The notes: a model not told the origin generated them from the letters alone. 64,000 bases of DNA from Mycetocola_A sp015752285 (GCF_015752285.1 NZ_JADOUY010000001.1:186001-250000); one strand, 5' to 3'. Counted from the stretch's first letter, positions 7,958 to 18,303 are shown. Program-made: numbers and translations.

Positions 7958-9442
7958 TCAGCGCGGCTCGTGGGCCTCGAGGAACGAGTAGACCTCGACC
8001 TCATCGACCCCGGGGAATGCGCCGGTCGGCAGTGCGGCGAGCAGGCTCGTCGGCGTCCGCGCCGCCGGCCACGACTGGTGTGCCCACTTGTCTGCCAGCT
8101 CGCTCGGCGCGTTCCGGCAGCAGTCAGGGTCAGGACAACTCGAGCGGGATCTGGTGGTCGTCTCGCGCCCCCTGAACCACTTGACGTGCTCGAACGGCAC
8201 GCCGACCGTGACCGAGTAGTCGCCTTCCTTGGCCTTTTCGATCCGTGACGTGCACCAGTAGGTTCCGTTCGGATTGTCCGTGTACTGGTACCACGGGCTG
8301 AACCGGTCCTCAGCCGCAAAGACGGTGAACGCGGTCCATCTGCGGCAGACCGTCGTTCCTTCGACAGCGCCGAGGGCATCCGTCGGGTGCACCACCCCGT
8401 CGTTGGAGTACGCCTTCACGATCGTGCCTGACTCGTGCACCTTCGTGAAATGCACCGGGATGCCGAGCCGCGCGGTCGCGAGATTCGTGAAGCGGTGTGC
8501 TGCGGTCTCGTATGAGACCGCAAACGCATCCCTGAGGTCCTCGAGTGAGATGCGCCGGAAGTTCTTCGCCTCGGTGAGGTGACGAACCGCATCCGCCTCC
8601 GGAAGCAGGATGGCCGCGGTGAGGTAGTTGGTCTCCACCCGCTGGCGCAGGAAGTCGGCATAGCTTGTGGGCTCCTGGTGCCCGAGCACGAGGCTCGCGA
8701 GTGCCTGTACCACCGGCGACCGCGAATCACGGGACGCAGACTGCTGGGTGGGCAGGTAGATGCGGCCGTTTCTGGAGTCGGTCACCGACCGGGTCGAATG
8801 GGGCAGGTCGCCGACGTAGTGGAGGGTGAATCCGAGATGGTTCGCCATGTCGCCGACGAGCTGTTGAGAGACCGGTCCCCCGGTGTGACCGACCGCCGCG
8901 AGCAGCCTCGAAGCTTCGGCTTCGAGTTCTGGAAAGTAATTGTCGCGGGCCCGCATCGTTGCGCGCAGCTGGGCGTTCGCCCTCCTGGCCTCTTCCGGCG
9001 TCGCGGCACGTTCCCGGTGCAGCCGCTCGACCTCCTGGTGCAGCGCGAGGATGGTTCTCAGGGTGTCGTCGCTGTGCCCCTTCGACACCCTCACCGGCCG
9101 GATGCCGAGTGCCGGGAAAACCGGACCCCGCTGCGCCCGCTCCACCGCGATCTCGAGTGCGGCCCGTTCCGACGGCGCTTCCTCACGCAGAAGATTCTCC
9201 GTTGTTGTGCTGAGGGCCGCAGCGATCTGCCGCAGCATCGACAGCCGGGGTTCCCGTCGGCCGTTCTCGATCGTCGACACCTGCGACGGGGCGCGGTCGA
9301 TGGCGGTGCCGAGCTGCTCGAGCGTCATTCCGCGGGCCACACGCAGCTCGCGGATCCGTCTTCCCAGCGTCAGCGCGTCGAGGACACCCGTCTCGTCGGC
9401 GTCAGTCGCGACGAAGACGGCATCGGCTGCGGTGCTGTTCAT
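7958..9442 (-). CDS. ramB: RamB-type XRE/IrrE-like regulator of acetate metabolism
   Basis: A 494-residue regulator, the usual RamB length. Residues 24-78 form an XRE helix-turn-helix (LGRRIRELRVARGMTLEQLG, then SQVSTIENGRREP). The middle (about 180-285) resembles an IrrE/ImmA peptidase domain, but the zinc motif HExxH is replaced by a QALAS-type sequence, so catalysis is not expected. The C-terminal part holds several Cys residues (CRRW, WCTS, CPDPDCC), as in the short-chain fatty acid regulator domain. The ATG at 9442 was taken as start; its ribosome site is weak. It is divergent from aceA. In Corynebacterium glutamicum RamB represses aceA and aceB, and the same neighbours here support the name. 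Confidence 0.87.
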   Translation of the reverse strand: MNSTAADAVFVATDADETGVLDALTLGRRIRELRVARGMTLEQLGTAIDRAPSQVSTIENGRREPRLSMLRQIAAALSTTTENLLREEAPSERAALEIAVERAQRGPVFPALGIRPVRVSKGHSDDTLRTILALHQEVERLHRERAATPEEARRANAQLRATMRARDNYFPELEAEASRLLAAVGHTGGPVSQQLVGDMANHLGFTLHYVGDLPHSTRSVTDSRNGRIYLPTQQSASRDSRSPVVQALASLVLGHQEPTSYADFLRQRVETNYLTAAILLPEADAVRHLTEAKNFRRISLEDLRDAFAVSYETAAHRFTNLATARLGIPVHFTKVHESGTIVKAYSNDGVVHPTDALGAVEGTTVCRRWTAFTVFAAEDRFSPWYQYTDNPNGTYWCTSRIEKAKEGDYSVTVGVPFEHVKWFRGRETTTRSRSSCPDPDCCRNAPSELADKWAHQSWPAARTPTSLLAALPTGAFPGVDEVEVYSFLEAHEPR

Positions 9443-9576
9443 GCTGTCATCGTGCCATTGGCCGGTCTTTTCACCTAACAGAAGAACAGCGGTATTTCTA
9501 CGAATCAATCCGATCCAGGCCGTCGCGCCTCGCCGCAGACTCGGTTCAGAAGCACCAACAGACAAGGAGCACGACG

Positions 9577-10902
9577 ATGAACACCGACACCATCCGCCCG
9601 GGAGACCAGGTCCAGACCGCGGCCGAGCTGCAACTCGAATGGGATGCCGACCCCCGCTGGAGCGGAGTCCGCCGGAACTACACGGCCGCAGAGGTCATCG
9701 CCCTCCGCGGGAACGTTCGGGAGGACGCCACGCTAGCCAGACGCGGAGCCGAGAACCTGTGGAATCTTCTCCACACCGAGGAGTGGGTGCCGGCGCTCGG
9801 GGCGCTCACGGGCAACCAGGCCGTGCAGCAGGTACGCGCAGGGCTCAAGGCCATCTACCTGTCCGGGTGGCAGGTCGCTGCCGACGCGAACCTGTCCGGC
9901 CAGACCTACCCGGACCAGTCGCTGTACCCGGCGAACTCGGTTCCAGCCGTCGTTCGACGGATCAACAACGCGTTGCTCCGCGCCGACCAGATCGAGTTCG
10001 CCGAGATCGGCTCCACCGGCCGTCGGCAGGCTCAGGACGACGCCGTTGACTGGGTCGCCCCGATCGTCGCCGATGCCGAGGCCGGATTCGGCGGACCGCT
10101 GAATGCCTACGAGCTGATGGCATCCATGATCACGGCCGGAGCAGCAGGGGTGCACTGGGAGGACCAGCTCGCGAGCGAGAAGAAGTGCGGCCACATGGGA
10201 GGCAAGGTCCTTGTTCCGACCAGCCAGCACATCCGCACACTCAATGCCGCCCGCCTCGCCGCAGACGTCGCCGGGGTGCCGAGCGTGATCATCGCTCGAA
10301 CGGATGCCCTCGCCGCTACCCTGCTGACGAGTGACGTCGACGAGCGTGACCGTCCGTTCCTCACCGGCACCCGCACCGCCGAAGGCTTCTACGAGGTCTC
10401 GAACGGGATCGACACCGTGATCGCGCGCGGACTGGCGTATGCCGAATACGCCGACCTGCTCTGGGTCGAGTCAGCCGAGCCCGACCTCGACCTCGCCCGC
10501 CGCTTCGCGGAGCGCATCCACCAGGACTTCCCCGGCAAGAAACTCGCCTACAACTGCTCGCCGTCGTTCAACTGGAAATCCCACCTCGATGACGCACAGA
10601 TCGCGACGTTCCAGAAGGAACTCGCCGCCATGGGTTATGCCTTCCAGTTCATCACCCTGGCCGGTTTCCACGCGCTGAACCACTCCATGTTCACGCTGGC
10701 CCGCGACTACAAGAGCCGCGCCATGAGCGCATACGTCGAGCTTCAGGAGGCGGAATTCGCCTCAGAAGCCGACGGCTACACCGCCACCAGGCATCAGCGC
10801 GAAGTCGGCACCGGCTACTTCGACCGCATCGCCACCGCGTTGAACCCGACAAGCGCCACCCTCGCGCTCGTCGGTTCGACAGAAGAAGACCAGTTCCACT
10901 GA
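9577..10902 (+). CDS. aceA: isocitrate lyase
   Basis: A 441-residue isocitrate lyase, normal for the short bacterial form. The family signature KKCGHMGGK is present with the catalytic Cys204, together with DAEAGFGG (metal-binding Asp), HWEDQ, and NCSPSFNW, all active-site segments. It splits isocitrate to glyoxylate and succinate so that acetyl-CoA units can be used for growth. AAGGAG stands nine bases before the ATG. It is divergent from ramB and 50 bases ahead of malate synthase, so the two shunt genes are probably one operon under RamB. I did not find a clear RamB-type operator in the 134-base divergent region. Confidence 0.97.
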   Translation: MNTDTIRPGDQVQTAAELQLEWDADPRWSGVRRNYTAAEVIALRGNVREDATLARRGAENLWNLLHTEEWVPALGALTGNQAVQQVRAGLKAIYLSGWQVAADANLSGQTYPDQSLYPANSVPAVVRRINNALLRADQIEFAEIGSTGRRQAQDDAVDWVAPIVADAEAGFGGPLNAYELMASMITAGAAGVHWEDQLASEKKCGHMGGKVLVPTSQHIRTLNAARLAADVAGVPSVIIARTDALAATLLTSDVDERDRPFLTGTRTAEGFYEVSNGIDTVIARGLAYAEYADLLWVESAEPDLDLARRFAERIHQDFPGKKLAYNCSPSFNWKSHLDDAQIATFQKELAAMGYAFQFITLAGFHALNHSMFTLARDYKSRAMSAYVELQEAEFASEADGYTATRHQREVGTGYFDRIATALNPTSATLALVGSTEEDQFH

Positions 10903-10952
10903 CCCCCTCCCCCGTTGATCGACCAGCGGGCATACGACAAAGGACCTCTCTG

Positions 10953-12623
<1,671 letters not shown>

Positions 12624-12647
12624 GGCATCCGCCCGTTCGATGCGCGC

Positions 12648-12681
12648 AAACGGTCCCCGACCTCCGTATCGGGGACCGTTT
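12648..12681 (+). terminator. hairpin after aceB
   Basis: A perfect 13-bp stem (12648-12660 with 12669-12681) closes an 8-base loop, with flanking GCGC pairs possible. It begins 24 bases after the aceB stop. There is no long U-tract, as is common for actinobacterial terminators. Confidence 0.65.
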
Positions 12682-12739
12682 GTGCGCTCTGACCGGCAGA
12701 ATGTGGCGTGGGCACTCCGTGGCACCTACGATGGCGACC

Positions 12740-13696
12740 ATGACCGAGGCCGTCGACATGTCCACCCGAAGAAGCTCCCGCATTCTCTCCGGGCTCGCGA
12801 TCGGAATCGCGGCGGCTCTGCTGGGGCTGCTGCCGTGGCTGGCCACCGGAGCAGCGTTGCCGCTGCAGAACCTCTGGGAGTCGAACGTCCTGCCCGAGAA
12901 CATGCCGCTCGCGCTGCTGCCGGTGAGCCAGTACTCCGCGGTGCGGATCGTTGCCCTGCTCGTGACCGGCGGGGTGATCGCAGGGCTCGCGACGCGGCTG
13001 CTCAGGTCGTCGGTCGGGGCGGCATCGTTGGCGGCAGCCGTCGGCGTCCTCCTCGTGCACGCGGTCGCCGTCGTGCAGAGCTTCATCGTCGTCGCCGATG
13101 GGCTGGGGCTCGGGCGACAGACAGCAGACACGAGGGCGCTGCTGTACCTCGGAGGGATGCTCGGCGGCACCGTGCTCGCTGGGGTACTCGCGCAGGCGGC
13201 GTTCTGGCTGGCATCCCGTCGCGCCATTGGCCCGGCGTCGCTCGGTCTCACCCTGTCAGCGGTTCTCGTCACCTCGTGGGTCACCGACGCCGTGTCGGGG
13301 CTCAGCGGACCGGCCGACGCCCCTGCGCTCCTCTCGTATGTGTCGCGCTGGCTGCCCGCCGTTCTCGTGGGGGTCGTGCTCGGTTGGTGCGGGATCCGAC
13401 CGCTCCGACGCCTCGCCGTCTGGGCGGTGTCGCTCGCCGTCCTGTGGATCACGCCTGCTTTTCTCACCGCCGTGTCGTACGCGCTCGGCATGCGGGTCCT
13501 CGATGGCGACCTCTGGGCGATGGCCGAGGCAGCGACCCAGGTCTTCCCGCTTGCGCTCGGCATCGGCACCCTTCCCGTGCTGCTCGCGTTCGTCATCGGC
13601 GTCGTTCTCGCCGGCATCCGTTTTCTCACGCGTCGGAAACGTGACTCTGAGCGAGTCCGGGATCGCGATCGGGAAGAAGTCGGTCAGACCGCTTGA
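12740..13696 (+). CDS. polytopic membrane protein of unknown function
   Basis: Encodes about 318 residues with roughly eight hydrophobic segments (the first near residues 17-37), joined by short loops, and a charged cytoplasmic tail rich in Arg, Glu and Asp (RRKRDSERVRDRDREE). Several in-frame starts lie close together (12731, 12740, 12758); the last has GAGG upstream, so the first residues are uncertain. I recognise no family. The gene stands alone between the aceB terminator and the VOC gene, with no cofactor or catalytic motif visible. Integral membrane location is secure; function is not. Confidence 0.72.
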   Translation: MTEAVDMSTRRSSRILSGLAIGIAAALLGLLPWLATGAALPLQNLWESNVLPENMPLALLPVSQYSAVRIVALLVTGGVIAGLATRLLRSSVGAASLAAAVGVLLVHAVAVVQSFIVVADGLGLGRQTADTRALLYLGGMLGGTVLAGVLAQAAFWLASRRAIGPASLGLTLSAVLVTSWVTDAVSGLSGPADAPALLSYVSRWLPAVLVGVVLGWCGIRPLRRLAVWAVSLAVLWITPAFLTAVSYALGMRVLDGDLWAMAEAATQVFPLALGIGTLPVLLAFVIGVVLAGIRFLTRRKRDSERVRDRDREEVGQTA

Positions 13697-13701
13697 CTGG
13701 T

Positions 13702-13720
13702 TACTTGCTTTTTGCAAGTA
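13702..13720. promoter_or_regulatory. inverted repeat operator upstream of the VOC/HxlR pair
   Basis: Arms TACTTGC and GCAAGTA flank a five-T spacer, 51 bases before the VOC start. HxlR-family regulators bind short symmetric sites rich in TACTTG-like sequence, and an HxlR gene lies two genes downstream. Autoregulation of this pair is inferred. Confidence 0.55.
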
Positions 13721-13771
13721 TGACTTCCGAGCGGTGAAGGGCACCGCCCGACGTCGTCTAAGGAGACCCTC

Positions 13772-14212
13772 ATGACCGACATCTTCGTCAACCTCCCCAC
13801 CACGGACCTCGAACGCACCAAGGCGTTCTACACCGCCATCGGCTGGGAGATCAATCCGCTGTTCACCGATGAGAACGCCGCGTGCGTCGTCGTCGACACG
13901 AACATCTACTTCATGTTCCTGACACATGAATTCTTCGCCACCTTCACTGACAAGCAAATCATCGATACGAAGACGTCGGCCCAGGCCTCGACGGCCTTCA
14001 GCCGCGAGAACCGTGACGCGGTCGACGAGATGATGGAGAAGGGCCTCGCCGCCGGAGGAACCGAACCCCGCCCGGCGCAGGACTACGGCTTCATGTATTC
14101 GCGTGACCTCGAGGACCCGGACGGCAACATCCTCGGGTTCCTCTACATGGACCCCGTCGCTGCTGAGAAGGGGCCGGAAGCGTTCATGGCCGAGCAGGGG
14201 GTTCAGGCCTGA
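13772..14212 (+). CDS. VOC-fold (glyoxalase/bleomycin resistance-like) protein
   Basis: A 146-residue single-domain VOC protein. It begins with the typical DIFVNLPTTDLERTKAFYTAIGW strand-helix unit and ends with EDPDGNILGFLYMD, where Asp/Glu side chains usually complete the metal site. AAGGAGA precedes the ATG. It is followed 13 bases later by an HxlR regulator, and a symmetric operator lies upstream, so it is probably an inducible enzyme or binding protein for a small electrophile or toxin. The actual ligand cannot be told; proteins of this subgroup are usually annotated as lactoylglutathione lyase-like without proof. Confidence 0.86.
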   Translation: MTDIFVNLPTTDLERTKAFYTAIGWEINPLFTDENAACVVVDTNIYFMFLTHEFFATFTDKQIIDTKTSAQASTAFSRENRDAVDEMMEKGLAAGGTEPRPAQDYGFMYSRDLEDPDGNILGFLYMDPVAAEKGPEAFMAEQGVQA

Positions 14213-14225
14213 ACCGGGCCGACCC

Positions 14226-14888
14226 ATGGCAGCACGGAATTACGGTCAGCACTCCGGTGTGGTTCACGCTCTCGAGCTGGTCGGCGAGCGGTGGGCGCTG
14301 CTCATCGTTCGCGACCTGCTCGTCGGCCCCCGGCGGTACACCGATCTCAAAGCCGGGCTGCCGCGCATCCCCACCAACATCCTCAGCAGCAGACTGAAAG
14401 AGCTGCAGGAGGGCGGGGTGATCAGACGTGCCCCTCTCCTCCGTTCCATCGTCTACGAACTCACCGCCGTCGGCCGCGAACTCGAGCCGATCATTCTCGC
14501 GCTCGGGCGCTGGGGCCTTCAGTCGATGGGGGAGGCCGCGGACGACGACATCATCTCCGCTGAATCACTGACCGTCGACCTGCGAGCGGCGTTCCACCCG
14601 GATGCCGCCGGCTCGCTCCCGGCGACGTCATACCTCGTGCACATCGACGACGTCACTCTCGCTCTCGACGTCGACGGAAGCACGCTGTCCATCGCACCCC
14701 GGAGCGATCTCCCTGCCGTCGACCTCGAGTTCTCCACCGGACCGGAGATCTACCGCATCCTCTCCGGAGCCCTGTCGCCCGAAGAGGCGATCGACGACGG
14801 CATTGTGCGTATCATCGCCGGAAATCCGCCTCTTCTCGACCGATTCACGTCCACCTTCACACACGCACAGCAGGCGGTAGCCTTCTAG
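14226..14888 (+). CDS. HxlR-family transcriptional regulator with C-terminal extension
   Basis: Encodes 220 residues from ATG 14226. Residues 10-100 are a winged helix of the HxlR type (ALELVGERWALLIVRDLLVGPRRYTDLKAGLPRIPTNILSSRLKELQEGGVI, here split: the ERW and RDLL pairs are the family marks). A further 110 residues form an extra domain, which resembles SCP2-like sterol carrier folds often fused to such regulators; that match is only by general pattern. Start choice relies on the domain boundary, as the ribosome site is weak. It is co-transcribed with the VOC gene and ends two bases before the aminotransferase start. Likely a ligand-responsive regulator of this small operon. Confidence 0.82.
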   Translation: MAARNYGQHSGVVHALELVGERWALLIVRDLLVGPRRYTDLKAGLPRIPTNILSSRLKELQEGGVIRRAPLLRSIVYELTAVGRELEPIILALGRWGLQSMGEAADDDIISAESLTVDLRAAFHPDAAGSLPATSYLVHIDDVTLALDVDGSTLSIAPRSDLPAVDLEFSTGPEIYRILSGALSPEEAIDDGIVRIIAGNPPLLDRFTSTFTHAQQAVAF

Positions 14889-14890
14889 AT

Positions 14891-16090
14891 GTGAGCACAC
14901 CACCGATCCTCTCGAACAAGATCTCCGCCATCGCCGAGTCAGCGACGCTGAAGGTCGACGCCAAGGCTAAGGCGCTACAGGCGCAGGGGCGTCCCGTCAT
15001 CAGCTACGCGGCAGGCGAGCCTGATTTCGCGACACCGGCACACATCGTGGAGGCGGCCGCTGCTGCGACCCGCGACCCGAAGAACCACCGGTACACGCCG
15101 GCGGCCGGGCTTCCCGACCTCCGCGAGGCCATCGCCCACAAGACGCTGCGCGACTCCGGCCTCACGGCATCCGCCAGCCAGGTCCTCGTCACCAACGGCG
15201 GCAAGCAGTCGGTGTACGAGGCGTTCCAAGTGCTGCTCAACCCGGGCGACGAGGTCATCGTGCCGACGCCGTTCTGGACCACATACCCCGAGGTCATCGC
15301 CCTGGCAGACGGCGTCGCCGTCGAGGTCTTCGCCGACGCCTCGCAGAACTACCAGGTCACGGTGGAGCAGCTCGAGGCTGCCCGCACCGACCGCACCAAG
15401 GTGCTGCTCTTCGTGTCACCGTCGAACCCCACCGGATCCGTGTACTCCCCCGAGCAGACCGCCGAGATCGGTCGGTGGGCGCTCGAGAACAACCTGTGGG
15501 TCATCACCGATGAGATCTACCAGAACCTCACATACGACGGCGTGAAGGCGGTCTCCATCGTCGAGGCGGTGCCCGAACTCGCCCAGCAGACCCTGCTCGT
15601 CAACGGCGTGGCGAAGACGTATGCCATGACCGGGTGGCGTGTCGGGTGGACCGTCGGGCCGGCATCCGCGATCAAGGCGCTGTCGAACCTGCAGTCGCAC
15701 CTGTCGGGGAACGTGAACAACGTCGCGCAGCGGGCAGCGCTCGCGGCGCTGACCGGGCCGCAGGACGAGGTCGAGGCGATGCGCCAGGCATTCGACCGGC
15801 GTCGTTCCGTGATCGTCGCCGAGCTGAACAGGATCGACGGCTTCACGACCCCGACGCCGCAGGGCGCGTTCTACGTCTACCCGGATGTCTCGGCGCTTCT
15901 CGGCCGCGAATGGGGAGGCGTCACGCCGACGACATCGCTGGAGCTCGCCGATCTCATGCTCGACCAGGCCGAGGTCGCCGCGGTGCCCGGTGAGGCGTTC
16001 GGGCCGTCCGGCTACCTGCGCTTCAGCTATGCGCTCGGTGACGACGCGCTCCTCGAAGGCGTGCAGCGACTGCAGAAGCTGTTCGGCTGA
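14891..16090 (+). CDS. class I pyridoxal-phosphate aminotransferase (aspartate aminotransferase type)
   Basis: A 399-residue fold-type I aminotransferase. It shows SYAAGEPDFATP near the N-terminus, the NGGKQSVYEAF cofactor loop, SPSNPTGSVY, DEIYQNLTYDG, and the PLP-lysine segment NGVAKTYAMTGWRVGW. These match the aspartate aminotransferase Igamma subgroup common in Gram-positives, which transfers the amino group between aspartate and 2-oxoglutarate; aromatic or prephenate substrates are also possible. The start is GTG at 14891, two bases after the HxlR stop, so translation is probably coupled. Converging with murB; a large inverted repeat lies between. Confidence 0.9.
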   Translation: MSTPPILSNKISAIAESATLKVDAKAKALQAQGRPVISYAAGEPDFATPAHIVEAAAAATRDPKNHRYTPAAGLPDLREAIAHKTLRDSGLTASASQVLVTNGGKQSVYEAFQVLLNPGDEVIVPTPFWTTYPEVIALADGVAVEVFADASQNYQVTVEQLEAARTDRTKVLLFVSPSNPTGSVYSPEQTAEIGRWALENNLWVITDEIYQNLTYDGVKAVSIVEAVPELAQQTLLVNGVAKTYAMTGWRVGWTVGPASAIKALSNLQSHLSGNVNNVAQRAALAALTGPQDEVEAMRQAFDRRRSVIVAELNRIDGFTTPTPQGAFYVYPDVSALLGREWGGVTPTTSLELADLMLDQAEVAAVPGEAFGPSGYLRFSYALGDDALLEGVQRLQKLFG

Positions 16091-16178
16091 CGCCACCGGA
16101 GCTCGTGCAGCGCGCTCACCGGCGCGAACGGCGCGCTGCCGGGCGCGGGCCCCCGTCGCATCCATCGATGACGACTTT

Positions 16179-16277
16179 CCACATTCAGGAGTTTCTGCCC
16201 GACACGCCGCACGAGAGCGCTCCCACGCGGCGTGTCGCGGCCGTTCTCCTGAATATGGAGCAACATCCTGAATGTGG
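16179..16277. repeat. nested inverted repeats between convergent genes
   Basis: An inner 11-bp perfect stem (16200-16210 with 16227-16237) sits inside outer arms. The left arm CCACATTCAGGAG (16179-16191) can pair with 16246-16258 (one mismatch) or with 16265-16277 (12 perfect bases), so two right arms compete for one left arm. It lies between the aminotransferase and murB stops and probably acts as a bidirectional terminator. No U-tract follows. Confidence 0.7.
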
Positions 16278-16304
16278 AGTTGCCACGGGGAGCAGCTGCA
16301 GCAG

Positions 16305-16322
16305 CTACATCTACATCTACAT
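16305..16322. repeat. three tandem CTACAT hexamers at the end of murB
   Basis: Three copies of CTACAT lie across the murB stop. Read on the murB strand they are ATG-TAG repeated three times, in frame, so murB ends Met-stop followed by two further Met-stop pairs. Changes in copy number would not alter the protein. Confidence 0.9.
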
Positions 16323-17441
16323 GGAGATACCCACGAACACGGGCTCCGGCTGCAGCACCACGCCGAACTCCGCCGCCACCCGCGCCTGCACGAAGCGCGC
16401 CAGGGCGGCGATCTCCTCCGCACTCGCGCCACCCGTGTTGGTCAGCGCCAGGGTGTGCTTCGTCGAGATTCCCGCCCGCGATCCCGGCAGCCGGAACCCA
16501 CGACGGATGCCTGCGCGCTCGATCAGCCACGCAGCGCTGAGCTTTACCTGCGCGTCGTGCACGAACGACGGGGCGGGCACGGTCCCGTCCCATTCGCCGA
16601 GCGGAATCACGACGGTGTCGTCGGCGGGTTCCGCGATCGGCCATCGGGGAGCGTCCGCCGGAAGTGACCGGGCGAACGCCTCGGAGACGATCGGGTTCGT
16701 GAAGAACGATCCGGCACTGTAGGTGTCGGAGTCGGAGTCGTCGAGGACCATCCCCTTCGAAGAGCGCAGGGCGAGAACGGTGCTGCGCACATCGGCGACT
16801 GGGAGCCGCGACCCGAGCTCGACGCCGAGCGCCGACGCCAGCTGCGGGTATGCGATCGGGGCACTGAGCCCCGCATCGTCGGTCAGTTCCAGCTCGATCG
16901 CCACGACGACACCGTCACGTTCGGGCACCGAACCACCGTGTCGCTTGAGGACAGAAGTACGGTAGCCGAGCCCGAGGTCGGCCGCAGGAACCCGCACGAC
17001 CTCGTGCAGGTCGCGGTCGAGAAGGTCGATCGACACGAGGGCGGCCTCGAGCTCCTGCCCGTACGCACCGATGTTCTGAATGGGCGCAGCACCGGTCGAC
17101 CCCGGGATGCCGCTGAGCGCCTCGATCCCGCTCCAGCCGTTCTCGACGACGGTCGCGACGAGTCCGTCCCACGGTTCTCCGGCTTCGACCCGAAGCCGAA
17201 CCGTTCCTGCCGACGCGTCGAGACGCTCGATCCCGCGTGTCGCGACGACCACGACGGAACCGTCGTAGCCCTCATCGCCGACGAGGGTGTTGGAGCCACC
17301 GCCGAGAACGAGCGGCTCTTCACCGTTCGCCCAGTCATCGATCACCGCGGCGATCAACCCGTCGCGGGTTTCCGCGCGCAGCAACGATCGCGCGTTACCG
17401 CCGACGCGCAGGGTGGTCAGGCTCGAGAGAGACTCGGTCAT
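16317..17441 (-). CDS. murB: UDP-N-acetylenolpyruvoylglucosamine reductase
   Basis: A 374-residue FAD enzyme that reduces enolpyruvyl-UDP-GlcNAc to UDP-MurNAc in peptidoglycan synthesis. Seen are TTLRVGG near the N-terminus, the FAD-binding LVLGGGSNTLV (residues about 44-54), GIPGSTGAAPIQNIGAYGQE, and the SAGSFFTNPIV segment with the catalytic Ser. The C-terminal AWLIERAGIRRGFR and ISTKHTLALTNTG stretches are also family marks. It lies five bases after the MaoC gene and ends the operon DUF937-hadA-hadB-murB. It is slightly longer than Gram-negative MurB, as in other actinobacteria. Confidence 0.96.
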   Translation of the reverse strand: MTESLSSLTTLRVGGNARSLLRAETRDGLIAAVIDDWANGEEPLVLGGGSNTLVGDEGYDGSVVVVATRGIERLDASAGTVRLRVEAGEPWDGLVATVVENGWSGIEALSGIPGSTGAAPIQNIGAYGQELEAALVSIDLLDRDLHEVVRVPAADLGLGYRTSVLKRHGGSVPERDGVVVAIELELTDDAGLSAPIAYPQLASALGVELGSRLPVADVRSTVLALRSSKGMVLDDSDSDTYSAGSFFTNPIVSEAFARSLPADAPRWPIAEPADDTVVIPLGEWDGTVPAPSFVHDAQVKLSAAWLIERAGIRRGFRLPGSRAGISTKHTLALTNTGGASAEEIAALARFVQARVAAEFGVVLQPEPVFVGISM

Positions 17442-17446
17442 CGGCG

Positions 17447-17866
17447 CTAGTCCAGCGCCACGACGACCTGGGCCTTGCCGAGCACCGTCGCCCCGTCGAA
17501 CGTCACTGTGAGGTCGATGCGAGCCGTGGTCCCGGTCAGCGCGCCGACCCTGGCAACGACCGAGACGGTGGCTCCTGACGCGGCGTCGACCACGACGGGC
17601 CGGGTGAACTTGACCTGGTAGTCGCTGATCCGCGCCGGGTCGCCCGCCCAGTCGACGACCGGCTGCACGGCGAAGCCCATGGTGAGCATTCCGTGGGCGA
17701 GCACGCCAGGAAGACCGACGGATGCCGCAACGTCGTCACGGTAGTGAATCGGGTTGAAGTCACCGGATGCTCCGGCGTACCGCACGAGGGAGTCGCGTGA
17801 CAGCGGGAACTCCCCCTCGGCCACGATGTCCCCGACGGTCAGGCCGTCGAGGCGAGGCGCGCTCAT
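17447..17866 (-). CDS. hadB: MaoC-family (R)-hydratase, HadB-like
   Basis: A 139-residue hot-dog protein with the hydratase-2 motif DFNPIHYRDDVAASVGLPGVLAHGML in two parts (Asp/His of DFNPIH and the GLPGVLAHGM loop). This is the catalytic subunit type of the actinobacterial (3R)-hydroxyacyl-ACP dehydratase. Its start overlaps the stop of the upstream HadA-like gene by four bases, which is expected for a heterodimer. In mycobacteria such pairs act in fatty acid elongation; in Microbacteriaceae, which lack mycolates, the role may be general type II fatty acid synthesis. The neighbour murB is a conserved placing rather than a functional link. Confidence 0.85.
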   Translation of the reverse strand: MSAPRLDGLTVGDIVAEGEFPLSRDSLVRYAGASGDFNPIHYRDDVAASVGLPGVLAHGMLTMGFAVQPVVDWAGDPARISDYQVKFTRPVVVDAASGATVSVVARVGALTGTTARIDLTVTFDGATVLGKAQVVVALD

Positions 17867-18303
17867 TCGCCGCCCCGAACGACGAGGGTGGAGATCGCGG
17901 TGACGACGTGCGCACCGGAAGCGTCGAGCATTTCAGACGACGCCGTGACCATCGCGTGCGGGCCGAGCGTCTTCACGCTCGTCACGGTGAGCGTCGCGGT
18001 GAGCTCGTCGCCGGCCACGATCGGGCGCGAATAGCTGAACCGCTGATCGCCGTGCACGACGCGGGAGAAGTCGATCCCGGCATCCGGTTCACCGAGCAGC
18101 TGCGCGAGGGTGTGCTCCTGGATGACGACGGGAAAGGTCGGCGGTGCGACGACGTCGGCGTGACCAGCTGCCACGGCGGCATCCGGGTCGGTGTTGATCG
18201 GGTGGGTGGCGAAGACGGCACGAGCGAAGTCGCGGACCTTCTCACGGCCGACCAGGTAAGGCGGGGCGGGCGGGAACACGCGGCCCTGGAGTTCGGGGTT
18301 CAC
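17863..18303 (-). CDS. hadA: FAS1-like dehydratase subunit, HadA-like MaoC protein
   Basis: A 146-residue hot-dog protein lacking the full catalytic hydratase motif but with the structural-subunit pattern: an N-terminal segment with PAPPYLVGREKVRDFARAV, then PPTFPVVIQEH and a VVHGDQRFSY strand. This is the partner of the catalytic MaoC protein that follows with an ATGA overlap. I place the start at the GTG of 18303 because GGAGG lies seven bases before it; a GTG at 18309 is too close to that site. The pair together should form a (3R)-hydroxyacyl thioester dehydratase. Confidence 0.82.
   Translation of the reverse strand: MNPELQGRVFPPAPPYLVGREKVRDFARAVFATHPINTDPDAAVAAGHADVVAPPTFPVVIQEHTLAQLLGEPDAGIDFSRVVHGDQRFSYSRPIVAGDELTATLTVTSVKTLGPHAMVTASSEMLDASGAHVVTAISTLVVRGGE

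Noticed and set aside
9443..9576. RamB box between ramB and aceA
   Set aside because: No TTTGCAAA-like symmetric sequence could be found, so no site was listed.
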